DNA of 33,726 bases from an uncultured Sutterella sp. (GTDB lineage Bacteria; Pseudomonadota; Gammaproteobacteria; Burkholderiales; Burkholderiaceae_F). Positions 7,595 through 14,897 of the stretch are shown piece by piece. Each line of letters begins with the position of its first letter. Position 1 is the first letter of the stretch. The notes beneath the pieces were generated by a model that was not told where the DNA came from, did not search any database, and saw only the letters and a list, made by a program, of their open reading frames with translations. Made by a program: the position numbers and the translations under genes. The stretch covers positions 1 through 33,726 of the forward strand of contig OMXR01000033.1 of the NCBI GenBank assembly GCA_900315045.1, read 5' to 3'.

Positions 7595-8251
7595 GTGAGT
7601 GCTCAACCCATCGGCGGACAGATGCCGCTCGATCTTTCGACTACCGAGCTTCCCAGTCTCGAAAACTTCGTGCCGGGGGACAATCAGGCCGCGCTTGCGG
7701 CTCTCTTGGCATGCCGTGAGGGACAAGGGCCGCAGTTCATCTATCTCTGGGGGCCGCAGGGCTGCGGCAGGACGCATCTGCTGCGCTCTCTTACGCCCGA
7801 ACAGAGCGCCCGGGTGCCCGCCTATCAGCCCGGAGTGCGCCTTTACACGGTGGATGATGTCGAAGAGCTTGATGCGCAGCAGCTTGAAGAGCTGTTCGTT
7901 CTGATGAATTTTGTGCGCTCCAATCCCGAGTGCCGGCTGGTGACTGCGGGAGCTTCCCCGGTTGCCGCCATGAAGGGGCTGCGTGCGGACGTTGCGAGCC
8001 GTTTGAGCTGGGGGCTCACCTTTGCGCTTGAGCCACTCTCCTCAGAGGACTGCATTGCCGAATTCACCAGGCTCGCTGCGCAGCGCGGCATCGAGATCAC
8101 CGCTCAGATGGATGCATGGATTGAACAGAATCGGCCGCGCGACATCAAGAGCCTGAAGGATTTTCTTGAGAAAATCGACCAGTACGCGCTTTCCATGAAG
8201 AAGAAAGTCACCAAGCCCCTCATTACGAAACTGGGGAGGGATGACGCATGA
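7595..8251 (+). CDS. hda: DnaA-regulatory inactivator Hda-like AAA+ protein
   Basis: 218 residues from GTG 7595. In-frame TTG 7565 and ATG 7622 are alternatives; the core motif MPLDLSTTELPSLENFVPGD fits any of them. The N-terminal Q/M-P-L-D-L is a clamp-binding-type motif, as in Hda proteins that dock on the DNA polymerase sliding clamp. The nucleotide site reads GPQGCGRTH, with Arg in place of the usual Walker A Lys, as in other Hda proteins. The degenerate Walker B region is LYTVDDVEELD. Hda promotes hydrolysis of DnaA-bound ATP after replication starts. The stop overlaps the next start (ATGA at 8248), so it is translationally coupled to the HAD phosphatase. Confidence 0.88.
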   Translation: MSAQPIGGQMPLDLSTTELPSLENFVPGDNQAALAALLACREGQGPQFIYLWGPQGCGRTHLLRSLTPEQSARVPAYQPGVRLYTVDDVEELDAQQLEELFVLMNFVRSNPECRLVTAGASPVAAMKGLRADVASRLSWGLTFALEPLSSEDCIAEFTRLAAQRGIEITAQMDAWIEQNRPRDIKSLKDFLEKIDQYALSMKKKVTKPLITKLGRDDA

Positions 8252-8967
8252 AGCTGGCGATTTTTGACCTTGATCACACGCTGATGCCCATGGACACGGG
8301 GGACAGCTGGGTGCGTTTTCTTCTCAAGCGCTCGGGCCGTGATCCGAAGCCTGTCCATGAAAAGCTCGATGAGTTCACGAGAACCTATCGGGAAGGCAGA
8401 ATCGACATTGACGAGTTCGAGCGCTTCCAGATGCAGTTCCTCGCGAGTTTCAGGCGAAAGGAGCTGGATCAGTACATGGAGGAATTCATCGCAAGATGGA
8501 TCCGCCCGAATGTTCCCGATGGGGCAAGGACTCTTGTGAACCGGCACCGCGAAGCGGGCGACATAACTGCGCTTTGCACGGCCACGTACTCGTTTGTTTC
8601 CCGCGCTGTCGCCGATGTGTTCGGCATAGACGCGGTGCTGGCTGCCGAGGCCGAGATGGGGGCCGATGGAGAGTTCACGGGGCGCCTGAATGGCTCCCAT
8701 GCCTATCGGGAGGGCAAGGTTCTCAAAACCCGGGCGTTTATCGAGGAGCAGCAGCGGCTGGGCGTGAGGTTTGACGGGTATGCCTTTTACTCGGATTCCT
8801 TCAACGATCAGCCGCTTTTTGACTTCATCGCGTCTCTGGGCGGCGCGTGCGTTGCGGTCAACCCCGATGAGACGCTCAGGCGGATCGCCCTTGAGCGGGG
8901 GTGGGCAAGCGTGAATTCCTATGATTCCTCAGCCCTGCAGAAAGCTCTGCATTGCCCGGAAATTTAG
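8248..8967 (+). CDS. HAD-superfamily hydrolase, subfamily IB (phosphoserine-phosphatase-like)
   Basis: 239 residues. All four HAD motifs are visible: motif I FDLDHTLMPMDTGDSW with the nucleophile Asp and the acid Asp two residues later, motif II CTATYSF, the motif III Lys in YREGKVLK, and motif IV YSDSFNDQPLF. The helical cap between motifs I and II is typical of subfamily IB (PSPase-like). Such proteins dephosphorylate small phospho-metabolites in the cytosol; the exact substrate is not readable. It starts within the hda stop codon and is followed after 19 bp by pcnB, an order common in Burkholderiales. Confidence 0.9.
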   Translation: MKLAIFDLDHTLMPMDTGDSWVRFLLKRSGRDPKPVHEKLDEFTRTYREGRIDIDEFERFQMQFLASFRRKELDQYMEEFIARWIRPNVPDGARTLVNRHREAGDITALCTATYSFVSRAVADVFGIDAVLAAEAEMGADGEFTGRLNGSHAYREGKVLKTRAFIEEQQRLGVRFDGYAFYSDSFNDQPLFDFIASLGGACVAVNPDETLRRIALERGWASVNSYDSSALQKALHCPEI

Positions 8968-8986
8968 TTTGGAGTGTTTTTGAAAA

Positions 8987-11053
8987 GTGTTTGACCGAGT
9001 CAAGAAAGCAGTAAAACGGCTGCTCAAGGGGCCAGAGAAGCAGCAGCGCACTGAGCCGACGATCATTACGAAGAGCAAGCATGGCATCAATCCGGATCTG
9101 GTGAGTTTCGCGGCGCGCAGAACGTGCGAGCTCCTGCAGCAGCGCGGCTACAAGGCCTACATCGTGGGCGGCGCTGTCAGAGACCTTCTCCTTGGCGTGA
9201 GGCCCAAGGACTTTGACGTTGCAACGAATGCGACGCCCGAGCAGGTCAAGCGCTGCCAGCGGCGCGCCTTCATCATCGGACGGCGCTTCCGGCTCGTGCA
9301 TGTGGTTTTCGGGCAGGAGATCATCGAATGCTCGACGTTCCGTGCGCTCGACGCCGACGGAGTTCGCAAGGATGCCGACGGACGCGTGATCAGCGACAAC
9401 GTGTTCGGAGAGATGTGGGAGGACGCGGCCCGGCGCGACTTCACGATCAACGCGCTTTACTACGATCCCACGAGCGAGGAGATCTTCGACTATCACAACG
9501 GCTTTGAAGATATTTCCGCCAAGTGCCTGCGCATGATCGGCGATCCGCTCGAGCGCTATCGCGAAGATCCGGTCCGCATGATGCGTGCCGTGCGCATCTC
9601 GGCAAAACTGGGATTCAAGATGGAGCGGGCGACGGAAAGAGCCATTCCGAAGATGGCGCCGCTTCTTGAAAACGTTCCCGCCGCTCGGCTTTTTGACGAG
9701 GTGATGAAGCTGATGACCTGCGGGCATGCCGAGCAGTGCCTCATCGATCTCAGAAAGGAAGGGCTGCACAGGTCGCTTCTGCCGATGCTTGACGTGATTC
9801 TTTCCGAAGAGGACGGCGAGAAGTTCCTCATGCTCGCCCTGCACCGAACCGACGAGCGCATCGCCGCCGGCAAGAAGATCTCTCCGGCATTCATGTTCGC
9901 GACGCTGCTCTGGCCGCAGGTCAAGAAGCGCTGGGACGCCTATCAGGCCAAGGGCGGAATGCCCCGGGCGACAGCCCTGTACAAGGCGGCCGAAGAGGTG
10001 ATCAGCACGCAAAGCGCGAAGCTCGCCATTCACAACCGGTATGCCGCCGACATGAAGCTCATCTGGGTGATGCAGATCCGCTTCGAGCGCCGCACGGGCA
10101 AGAATCCCTTCGCGCTCGTCACGCACGTCAAGTACCGCGCCTGCTACGACTTCCTGCTGCTGCGCAGTCTGCTGGGACATGTGCCCGCCGACCTCGTGCG
10201 CTGGTGGGAGACCTTTGTTGCTAGTAGCGAAGAAGAGCGCCGCGCGATGGTCAGCGAGCAGGAGGCGCTTGCCCGTCGCACGGGGAACGAGGCTCGCGCA
10301 GGACACGCCAGGCGTCAGGCTGCCGAAAGCCGCGCCGAGCAGGCTGTGCTCGAAAGCATTGAGGAGCAGAGAAACCCGAGGAGGGCTCGCTATAAGCGTG
10401 AACGTGCAAGGCAGGACGCCGAGCTGCTGGCCGAGCCCGGTAGGGACGTTCCATCTCCCGAGCTGCCTGACGAGGAGACGCAGGACGCGATCAAGCTGCG
10501 CCGCACCAGGCGCCGCAGAAGTTCGGCTGCCGAGGAGGCTCCCGTTCCGCAGGCCGAATCCGAACAGATTGCTGCGCCTGCCGAAGAGCAGGGCGATGCG
10601 GCTCAGGAAGCAGTGAAGCCCCGCCGCCCGAGACGGCGCAAGAGCGCGGCCGCCGATGAGGTTCCCGTTCCGCAGGTCGAATCCGAGCAGAATGCTGCGC
10701 CTGCCGAAGAGCAGGGCGATGCGGCTCAGGAAGCAGTGAAGCCCCGCCGCCCGAGACGGCGCAGAAGCTCGGCAGCTGCCGAGACGCCCGCCCAGCAGAC
10801 TGAAGCCGAACAGAGTGCGGCGCCAGCCAAAGAGACAGGCGAGCCGGCTCAGGAAGCCCCAAAGCCACGCAGTCCGAGGCGTCGCAAGACGGCATCCGCC
10901 CCCGAAGCCTCCGGCGAGGATCGGCAGCCTGCCGCCGAGAGCGGCGAGCAGCTTGTGCAGGTTGAGACCAATCCTGAGCTGATGCCGGACAAGCCGCGCA
11001 GACGGCGCAGGTCCAGCAAGCCGAAGGCTGAGGCGCAGGATGATGCATCCTGA
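8987..11053 (+). CDS. pcnB: Poly(A) polymerase I with long repetitive arginine-rich tail
   Basis: 688 residues; usual family length is roughly 450-500. The GTG at 8987 follows an in-frame TGA at 8981, so no earlier start exists. The class II nucleotidyltransferase head is at residues 58-80 (YIVGGAVRDLLLG, then the catalytic D75-F-D77). RNA-binding helices include ARRDFTINALYY and YREDPVRMMRAVRISAKLGF. From about residue 414 the chain turns into a low-complexity Arg/Ala/Glu-rich tail with a 41-residue unit (core VKPRRPRRRKSAAA) repeated about three times. PcnB adds 3' A-tails that mark RNA for decay. The basic tail probably binds RNA or recruits partners (inference). Overlaps folK by 14 bp. 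Confidence 0.93.
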   Translation: MFDRVKKAVKRLLKGPEKQQRTEPTIITKSKHGINPDLVSFAARRTCELLQQRGYKAYIVGGAVRDLLLGVRPKDFDVATNATPEQVKRCQRRAFIIGRRFRLVHVVFGQEIIECSTFRALDADGVRKDADGRVISDNVFGEMWEDAARRDFTINALYYDPTSEEIFDYHNGFEDISAKCLRMIGDPLERYREDPVRMMRAVRISAKLGFKMERATERAIPKMAPLLENVPAARLFDEVMKLMTCGHAEQCLIDLRKEGLHRSLLPMLDVILSEEDGEKFLMLALHRTDERIAAGKKISPAFMFATLLWPQVKKRWDAYQAKGGMPRATALYKAAEEVISTQSAKLAIHNRYAADMKLIWVMQIRFERRTGKNPFALVTHVKYRACYDFLLLRSLLGHVPADLVRWWETFVASSEEERRAMVSEQEALARRTGNEARAGHARRQAAESRAEQAVLESIEEQRNPRRARYKRERARQDAELLAEPGRDVPSPELPDEETQDAIKLRRTRRRRSSAAEEAPVPQAESEQIAAPAEEQGDAAQEAVKPRRPRRRKSAAADEVPVPQVESEQNAAPAEEQGDAAQEAVKPRRPRRRRSSAAAETPAQQTEAEQSAAPAKETGEPAQEAPKPRSPRRRKTASAPEASGEDRQPAAESGEQLVQVETNPELMPDKPRRRRRSSKPKAEAQDDAS
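10481..10900 (+). repeat. 123-bp tandem repeat inside pcnB
   Basis: Equivalent bases recur at 10571, 10694 and 10817, a period of exactly 123 bp (41 codons). The first two full units are nearly identical at DNA level over most of their length; the third is more diverged, and a partial unit precedes them. Each unit encodes an acidic/Ala/Gln half followed by a basic P-R-R-P-R-R-R patch. The period preserves the reading frame, so copy-number change would lengthen or shorten the tail without breaking the gene. Confidence 0.85.
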
Positions 11054-11552
11054 TGAGAAGCCCGGCACGCCGGTGACGGCCTATGTCGCGCTCGGCGCAA
11101 ACCTTGGAGATGCCGCGGCCGCCCTGAGAGAAGCGCTGGTCCGGATCGGCCAGATTCCCGGCGTGCGGCTTGACGCTGTGTCGGGACTGTACCGGACCGA
11201 GCCCATCGAGTCTTCCGGCCCCGACTACTTCAATGCCGTGGCGCGGGTGCAGACGAGTCTCTCGGCCAGAGAGCTGCTGCACGCACTGCAGGCGATTGAG
11301 AACCGTCTGGGCCGCGTGCGGCCGGCCGGTGTTGTGAATGCGCCCCGCACCATGGATCTGGATCTGCTGATCTATGACGATCTTGTCTGCTCGGACGAGG
11401 AACTCGTTGTTCCTCATCCGAGGATGCACCTGAGAGCCTTTGTCCTTGTCCCGTTGCTGCAGATCGCTCCGGATATCGAGATTCCGGGGAAGGCCTCTGC
11501 CAGAACCTATTTGCCGTCCGTAGCCGATCAGCGGATTGACGGCCCTCTCTAG
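11040..11552 (+). CDS. folK: 2-amino-4-hydroxy-6-hydroxymethyldihydropteridine pyrophosphokinase (HPPK)
   Basis: 170 residues, usual length. It transfers pyrophosphate from ATP to the pterin alcohol in folate synthesis. Motifs: AYVALGANLGD near the N-terminus, SGLYRTEPI, DYFNAVARVQT, and the family signature RTMDLDLLIYDD with catalytic/metal-binding aspartates, then PHPRMHLRAFVLVPL. The start is uncertain between ATG 11040, ATG 11043 and GTG 11070; the first two overlap the end of pcnB, implying coupled translation. Only 8 bp separate it from the next gene. Confidence 0.95.
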   Translation: MMHPDEKPGTPVTAYVALGANLGDAAAALREALVRIGQIPGVRLDAVSGLYRTEPIESSGPDYFNAVARVQTSLSARELLHALQAIENRLGRVRPAGVVNAPRTMDLDLLIYDDLVCSDEELVVPHPRMHLRAFVLVPLLQIAPDIEIPGKASARTYLPSVADQRIDGPL

Positions 11553-11560
11553 AGATCAAA

Positions 11561-11926
11561 ATGCAACACGTATTGGCTTTGATTCCAATCCCCGTTCAGG
11601 CGGGGTTTTTGCTTGTCCTGTCCAATTGCTTCATGACGTATGCCTGGTACGGGCATCTGCGCAACCTGGCGACGACGCCCTGGTACATCGCGGCCATCGC
11701 CAGCTGGTCGATCGCGCTGTTCGAGTACCTGCTGCAGGTTCCGGCAAACCGGATCGGATATACGGAGCTTTCGCTTGCCCAGCTCAAGATCATGCAGGAA
11801 GTGATCTCGCTGTCCGTGTTCATTCCCTTTTCCGTGATGTACATGCGCGAGTCCTTCAAGATGGACTTCGTCTACGCGGCGCTTTGCATGGTCGGGGCGG
11901 TGTACTTTGTGTTCCGGTCGGCCTGA
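11561..11926 (+). CDS. DMT-superfamily small membrane protein (DUF486 family)
   Basis: 121 residues with four likely membrane helices (roughly GFLLVLSNCFMTYAWYGHL, YIAAIASWSIALFEYLLQV, MQEVISLSVFIPFSVMYM and FVYAALCMVGAVYFVF). The Y-A-W-Y-G-H-L motif and the R-E-S-F-K loop match the DUF486 family, distantly related to small multidrug-resistance/DMT transporters. Function is unknown. It starts 8 bp after folK and is the last gene of the hda-to-DUF486 run. Confidence 0.85.
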   Translation: MQHVLALIPIPVQAGFLLVLSNCFMTYAWYGHLRNLATTPWYIAAIASWSIALFEYLLQVPANRIGYTELSLAQLKIMQEVISLSVFIPFSVMYMRESFKMDFVYAALCMVGAVYFVFRSA

Positions 11927-11954
11927 AGACGCCGCGGCAAGGGGCGCAGCGGTA

Positions 11955-11983
11955 TTGAAAAAGTGCCGCAAGGTCGATATAGT
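11955..11983 (+). promoter_or_regulatory. Sigma-70 promoter of tRNA-Leu
   Basis: TTGAAA at 11955-11960 and TATAGT at 11978-11983 are separated by exactly 17 bp. The start of the mature tRNA is 19 bp after the -10 box, leaving room for a short processed leader. Confidence 0.8.
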
Positions 11984-12002
11984 CTGTCCCTCACTGGTCC
12001 AT

Positions 12003-12087
12003 GCCCGGGTGGCGGAATGGTAGACGCAGAGGACTCAAAATCCTCCGCCTAAACAGCGTGTGGGTTCGAGTCCCACCCCGGGCACCA
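12003..12087 (+). tRNA. tRNA-Leu (anticodon CAA)
   Basis: 85 nt including encoded CCA. Acceptor stem GCCCGGG (12003-12009) pairs with CCCGGGC (12077-12083), followed by A and CCA. The anticodon stem GAGGA/TCCTC (12029-12033 / 12041-12045) encloses loop CTCAAAA, giving anticodon CAA at 12036-12038 (reads UUG). The long variable arm and GGTTCGAGTCC T-arm are those of a class II leucine tRNA. Confidence 0.97.
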
Positions 12088-12112
12088 AAAAACGCAATAA
12101 AATCAATTGTTT

Positions 12113-12137
12113 AGCCTGACTTCGTCGGGCTATTTTC
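12113..12137 (+). terminator. Intrinsic terminator after tRNA-Leu
   Basis: AGCCTGAC (12113-12120) pairs with GTCGGGCT (12124-12131), with one T-G wobble and a TTC loop, followed by ATTTTCG. Confidence 0.75.
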
Positions 12138-12492
12138 GTATGCAGGCCATCCAGCCTGAGCGATAAGCCTTGCGAAATCTTCCAAGAACTCGTCAAGGAT
12201 CCGGATCAAGGCAGCAGGAAATCAGGTTTTGCGCTCGTATCTCTCGAGGGAAGCGGATGGACTGGCGGCTACGAGTCTGACTGCGATCGCTGAACTTTCG
12301 AGCGACAAGCAGGACTGACGGCAGGAAGAGTGCTTGCCGCCGTCAGGTGAGATCGATCGGCGAAGAGGGGGATCGGATCGCGGTTTTCGTTGTGTTTTTG
12401 TGATTTTTTGTCAAAAATTCGCTTGGTTTTTGTGAGCGGCACTGATTTGAAAGGATTTTTCTCCAGTGCCGGCTTCGATCAGAAAGACGAAG
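12138..12492. other. Non-coding stretch with several hairpins between tRNA-Leu and nth
   Basis: No convincing gene in about 355 bp. Structures seen: (a) 12315-12346, a 14-bp arm pair starting CTGACGGC with two mismatches and loop AGTG; (b) 12351-12379, GATCGATC pairing with GATC-G-GATC (one bulge), followed by a T-rich stretch to about 12436; (c) 12437-12471, perfect 8-bp stem CGGCACTG/CAGTGCCG, starting 22 nt after the nth stop on the minus strand. Item (c) may be the nth terminator, although no T-run follows. A short open frame near 12170-12290 has no recognisable similarity. Confidence 0.5.
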
Positions 12493-13125
12493 TCAGAGCG
12501 TCTTTTCGTCCGAGGTGCACAGGTGCGAAATGGGACATTGACTGCACAGGGGCTTTCTTGCCTTGCAGCAATATCTGCCATGCAGCAAAAGCCAGTGATG
12601 CGCGTTTTTCAGAAACTCGGGCGGAGTGATCTTCGAGAGTTTTTCCGAGACTTCATCTGGTGAGTTCCCGGGAGCGAGACCGGTTCGGTTCGCAACCCGG
12701 AAAATGTGCGTGTCAACGGCGATCGTGGGTTCGCCGAAGGCGACATTGAGAACGACCTTGGCGGTTTTTGAGCCCACGCCGGGAAGCGAGACGAGCGACT
12801 CGTAGTCTCTCGGAACGGAGCCGGAATACTGCTCGCACAAGATCTTGCAGGCGGCAAGAACATGTTTTGCCTTGCTCCGGTAGAGGCCGATGGTGCGGAT
12901 GTAGTTCTCCAGCCCTTCCTGTCCCAGTGCAAGAATTGCCTGGGGCGTGTTCGCATCGGCAAAGAGTTTTTCGGTCGCGAGATTTACGCTCTTGTCGGTA
13001 GCCTGGGCCGAGAGCATGACCGCCACCAGCAGTTCAAAGGGCGTTGAGAAATTCAGTTCGGACTTGGGATCGGGGCGCTCTGCGGAGAGCAGCGTATAAA
13101 GCTCTTTGATCTGGGTTTTGTTCAT
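12493..13125 (-). CDS. nth: Endonuclease III (thymine-glycol DNA glycosylase/AP lyase)
   Basis: 210 residues. It removes oxidised pyrimidines in base-excision repair. The helix-hairpin-helix LPGVGSKTAKVV carries the catalytic Lys120, and the catalytic Asp138 is in AVDTHIFRV; both match E. coli numbering. The [4Fe-4S] ligands Cys187, Cys194, Cys197 and Cys203 (C-x6-C-x2-C-x5-C) are all present. The ATG at 13125 overlaps the stop of the rnfB-like gene by ATGA, so I chose it over the longer open frame, which runs antiphase to rnfB. Last gene of the fdxA-fpr-rnfB-nth run. Confidence 0.97.
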   Translation of the reverse strand: MNKTQIKELYTLLSAERPDPKSELNFSTPFELLVAVMLSAQATDKSVNLATEKLFADANTPQAILALGQEGLENYIRTIGLYRSKAKHVLAACKILCEQYSGSVPRDYESLVSLPGVGSKTAKVVLNVAFGEPTIAVDTHIFRVANRTGLAPGNSPDEVSEKLSKITPPEFLKNAHHWLLLHGRYCCKARKPLCSQCPISHLCTSDEKTL

Positions 13126-13700
13126 GGATTCCTCGAGGAACTCAAGGCGCGGACCTTGGCCATGACATCGGCCATGACGGCCTTCTTGGTTTGTGCCGAA
13201 TGCGTGCGCTCGGCCGCAATGCGCTCGCGCGTTTGCTTTTGCCGCTCCAGACGCTCGCGATAGGCCGTCCTCGCTTTGCGGGCGCGCTCCTCGTTCCAGA
13301 CCGTGCCGTCTTCCTGCATCTGGATGCAGTCCATGGGGCAGGGAGCGATGCACAGGGCGCAGCCCGTGCACTGAGCTTCGATCACGGCAAAAAGATGCTT
13401 GGGAGCGCCGGTGATGGCGCCGACCGGGCAGGCCGCAGAGCAAAGCCTGCAGCCGATGCACCTGTCCGCATCAATGACGGCCACGGCAAAGGCTGATTCG
13501 TGTCCGTACTCGGGATCCAGCGCTACAGCGGGCCGCCCCATGAGGGCGGCAAGCCTGGCAATGCCGGCAGCGCCGCCCGGCGCGCAGCGGTTGATCGGAG
13601 CGCCTGCGGCAATCTGCTCGGCATAGGCGCGGCAACCGTTGCATCCGCACTGGCGGCACTGCGTTTGGGGCAGGATGTCGTCGATCTGATCGATCAGCAT
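13122..13700 (-). CDS. rnfB: RnfB/RsxB-like iron-sulfur protein without membrane anchor
   Basis: 192 residues from ATG 13700; a start at 13754 would overlap fpr by 44 bp and adds no recognisable sequence. Order: a C-x2-C-x4-C motif (QCRQCGCNGC, then a distant C in INRCAPGG), as in the RnfB [4Fe-4S] domain, followed by two ferredoxin motifs (CIGCRLCSAACP and CTGCALCIAPCP), then a charged C-terminal tail. Canonical RnfB begins with a membrane helix; this one begins MLIDQIDDILPQTQ and looks soluble. No other rnf/rsx genes are visible. It lies between fpr and nth, with a 4-bp ATGA overlap to nth. Likely a cytosolic electron carrier; partner unknown. Confidence 0.85.
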   Translation of the reverse strand: MLIDQIDDILPQTQCRQCGCNGCRAYAEQIAAGAPINRCAPGGAAGIARLAALMGRPAVALDPEYGHESAFAVAVIDADRCIGCRLCSAACPVGAITGAPKHLFAVIEAQCTGCALCIAPCPMDCIQMQEDGTVWNEERARKARTAYRERLERQKQTRERIAAERTHSAQTKKAVMADVMAKVRALSSSRNP

Positions 13701-13710
13701 GCCGAGCGCA

Positions 13711-14445
13711 TCAGATCCAGAAGTTCTCGACGAGAACCTGACCGGGATTGCCACCGCGGGGGCTCACCATGCCGAGGCTCTTCAAGTAGTCGCGCACGCC
13801 CTTGACCATGCCGGGGTTGCCGCAGAGCATGGCGCGGGAATGCTCCTTTTCAATCGGAATGCCGGCAAGGCGCTGCAGGGATCCGTCAGCCAGAGCATCC
13901 GGGATGCGCTTGGTGATCATCGCGTTCGGATCCCGCGTCACGGCGCAGATCACCTGAAGCTTGGGGCTGCGCTTGATCATGCGGGCAACGTATCCGGTCT
14001 CGTCCCAGGTGCGCACGCCATGCACGAGCACGACGCTTTCGTACTGCGCCATGATGGCCGGATCGGAGGCAACTGCCATGAAGGGGGCAACGCCAGTGCC
14101 CGAGCCGAAAAGCCAGAGGTCTTTGCCGCCCTGCTCGAGACGGTCTGCGATGAGCATGCCGCCCACTTCGCTGTCAAGCCAGACCTCGTCGCCATCCTTG
14201 AGGGCGTTCATTCTGGGCGAGAGCTGTCCGCCCTTGACATTGGCGATGAAAAAGTCGACGGTCTCGGAATTGCCGGGGCTTGCGATGGAGTAGCAGCGCA
14301 TGATCTGCTCGTCTCCGACCTTGAGCCCGAGCATGGCGAACTCGCCGGTTCGCCAGGAAAATCCTTGCGGGCGTTCAACCTGCAGAAAAATCACGTTGCT
14401 CGCCACTTTTTCGGCCTTGGCGACGCGGGTCTTGCAGTAGGACAT
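13711..14445 (-). CDS. fpr: Ferredoxin--NADP reductase
   Basis: 244 residues from ATG 14445, chosen because AAGGAG lies 8 nt upstream and because MSYCKTRVAKAEKVASNVIF is a normal beginning; the frame is open further upstream. FAD-binding motif RCYSIASPG, NADP-binding region LFGSGTGVAPFMAV, and the C-terminal block AMLCGNPGMVKGVRDYL followed by the terminal V-E-N-F-W-I aromatic end typical of bacterial FPRs. It moves electrons between NADPH and ferredoxin or flavodoxin in the cytosol. The ferredoxin gene is directly upstream (38-bp gap), so the pair probably works together. Confidence 0.94.
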   Translation of the reverse strand: MSYCKTRVAKAEKVASNVIFLQVERPQGFSWRTGEFAMLGLKVGDEQIMRCYSIASPGNSETVDFFIANVKGGQLSPRMNALKDGDEVWLDSEVGGMLIADRLEQGGKDLWLFGSGTGVAPFMAVASDPAIMAQYESVVLVHGVRTWDETGYVARMIKRSPKLQVICAVTRDPNAMITKRIPDALADGSLQRLAGIPIEKEHSRAMLCGNPGMVKGVRDYLKSLGMVSPRGGNPGQVLVENFWI

Positions 14446-14483
14446 GCGCACTCTCCTTGTGAGGTAACGAGTCTGGGAAAAGA

Positions 14484-14807
14484 TCAGCGGATCAGGTACT
14501 TCAGCTTGCCCTTGACGTCGCGCCACTCGTCAGCATCGTCCGGGTAGGGCTTCTTGCGGGTGATCGAAGGCCACTGCTTGGAAAGCTCCGCATTGATGGC
14601 GATGAATTCCTGCTGATCCGCGGGGACATCCTCTTCGCAGAAAATGGCCGCTTCGGGGCATTCGGGAACGCACACGGCGCAGTCGATGCACTCATCTGGA
14701 TCGATCACCAGAAAATTCGGGCCTTCACGGAAGCAGTCGACCGGGCACACATCGACGCAGTCGGTGCGCTTGCATTTGATACAGGCTTCGCAAACTACAT
14801 GAGCCAT
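14484..14807 (-). CDS. fdxA: 7Fe-type ferredoxin FdxA
   Basis: 107 residues from ATG 14807 (GGAG 7 nt upstream). The N-terminal half has the cysteine pattern of 7Fe ferredoxins: [20 protein letters not shown], then a second cluster motif [12 protein letters not shown]. The acidic C-terminal extension ([15 protein letters not shown], then [10 protein letters not shown]) is typical of FdxA of proteobacteria. It probably carries one [3Fe-4S] and one [4Fe-4S] cluster and donates or accepts electrons with the FPR encoded just downstream. First gene of the redox/repair operon. Confidence 0.95.
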   Translation of the reverse strand: MAHVVCEACIKCKRTDCVDVCPVDCFREGPNFLVIDPDECIDCAVCVPECPEAAIFCEEDVPADQQEFIAINAELSKQWPSITRKKPYPDDADEWRDVKGKLKYLIR

Positions 14808-14860
14808 TTGATTTCTCCAAGTTTTTTTCGTGTTGAAAAAGGGGTGCAAAATTTTAGGCG

Positions 14861-14897
14861 AAAAAGCGCCGGAGCGCCTGCTTTCAGCTGCAGGCGC
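14861..14897 (-). terminator. Terminator-like hairpin at the earP 3' end
   Basis: GCGCCTGC (14874-14881) and GCAGGCGC (14890-14897) form a perfect 8-bp stem with an 8-nt loop that overlaps the earP stop codon. On the minus strand the stem is followed by TCCGGCGC and then five T (14861-14865), so the U-tract is displaced by 8 nt. It separates earP from fdxA. Confidence 0.45.

Noticed and set aside
10481-10900. CRISPR-like regular repeats
   Set aside because: The 123-bp period is a multiple of three, in frame inside pcnB, with no short repeat/unique spacer pattern.
8876-11068. 730-codon open frame on the minus strand across pcnB
   Set aside because: Antisense to PcnB; the long frame results from high GC and the repeated arginine codons. 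No recognisable domain.
12003-12492. tRNA-Leu as an attachment site of an integrated element
   Set aside because: No integrase, no second copy of the tRNA 3' end, and housekeeping genes follow directly after the gap.
12466-12663. Small plus-strand open frame across the nth 3' end
   Set aside because: Mostly antisense to the conserved C-terminal Cys cluster of nth, with no ribosome-binding site.
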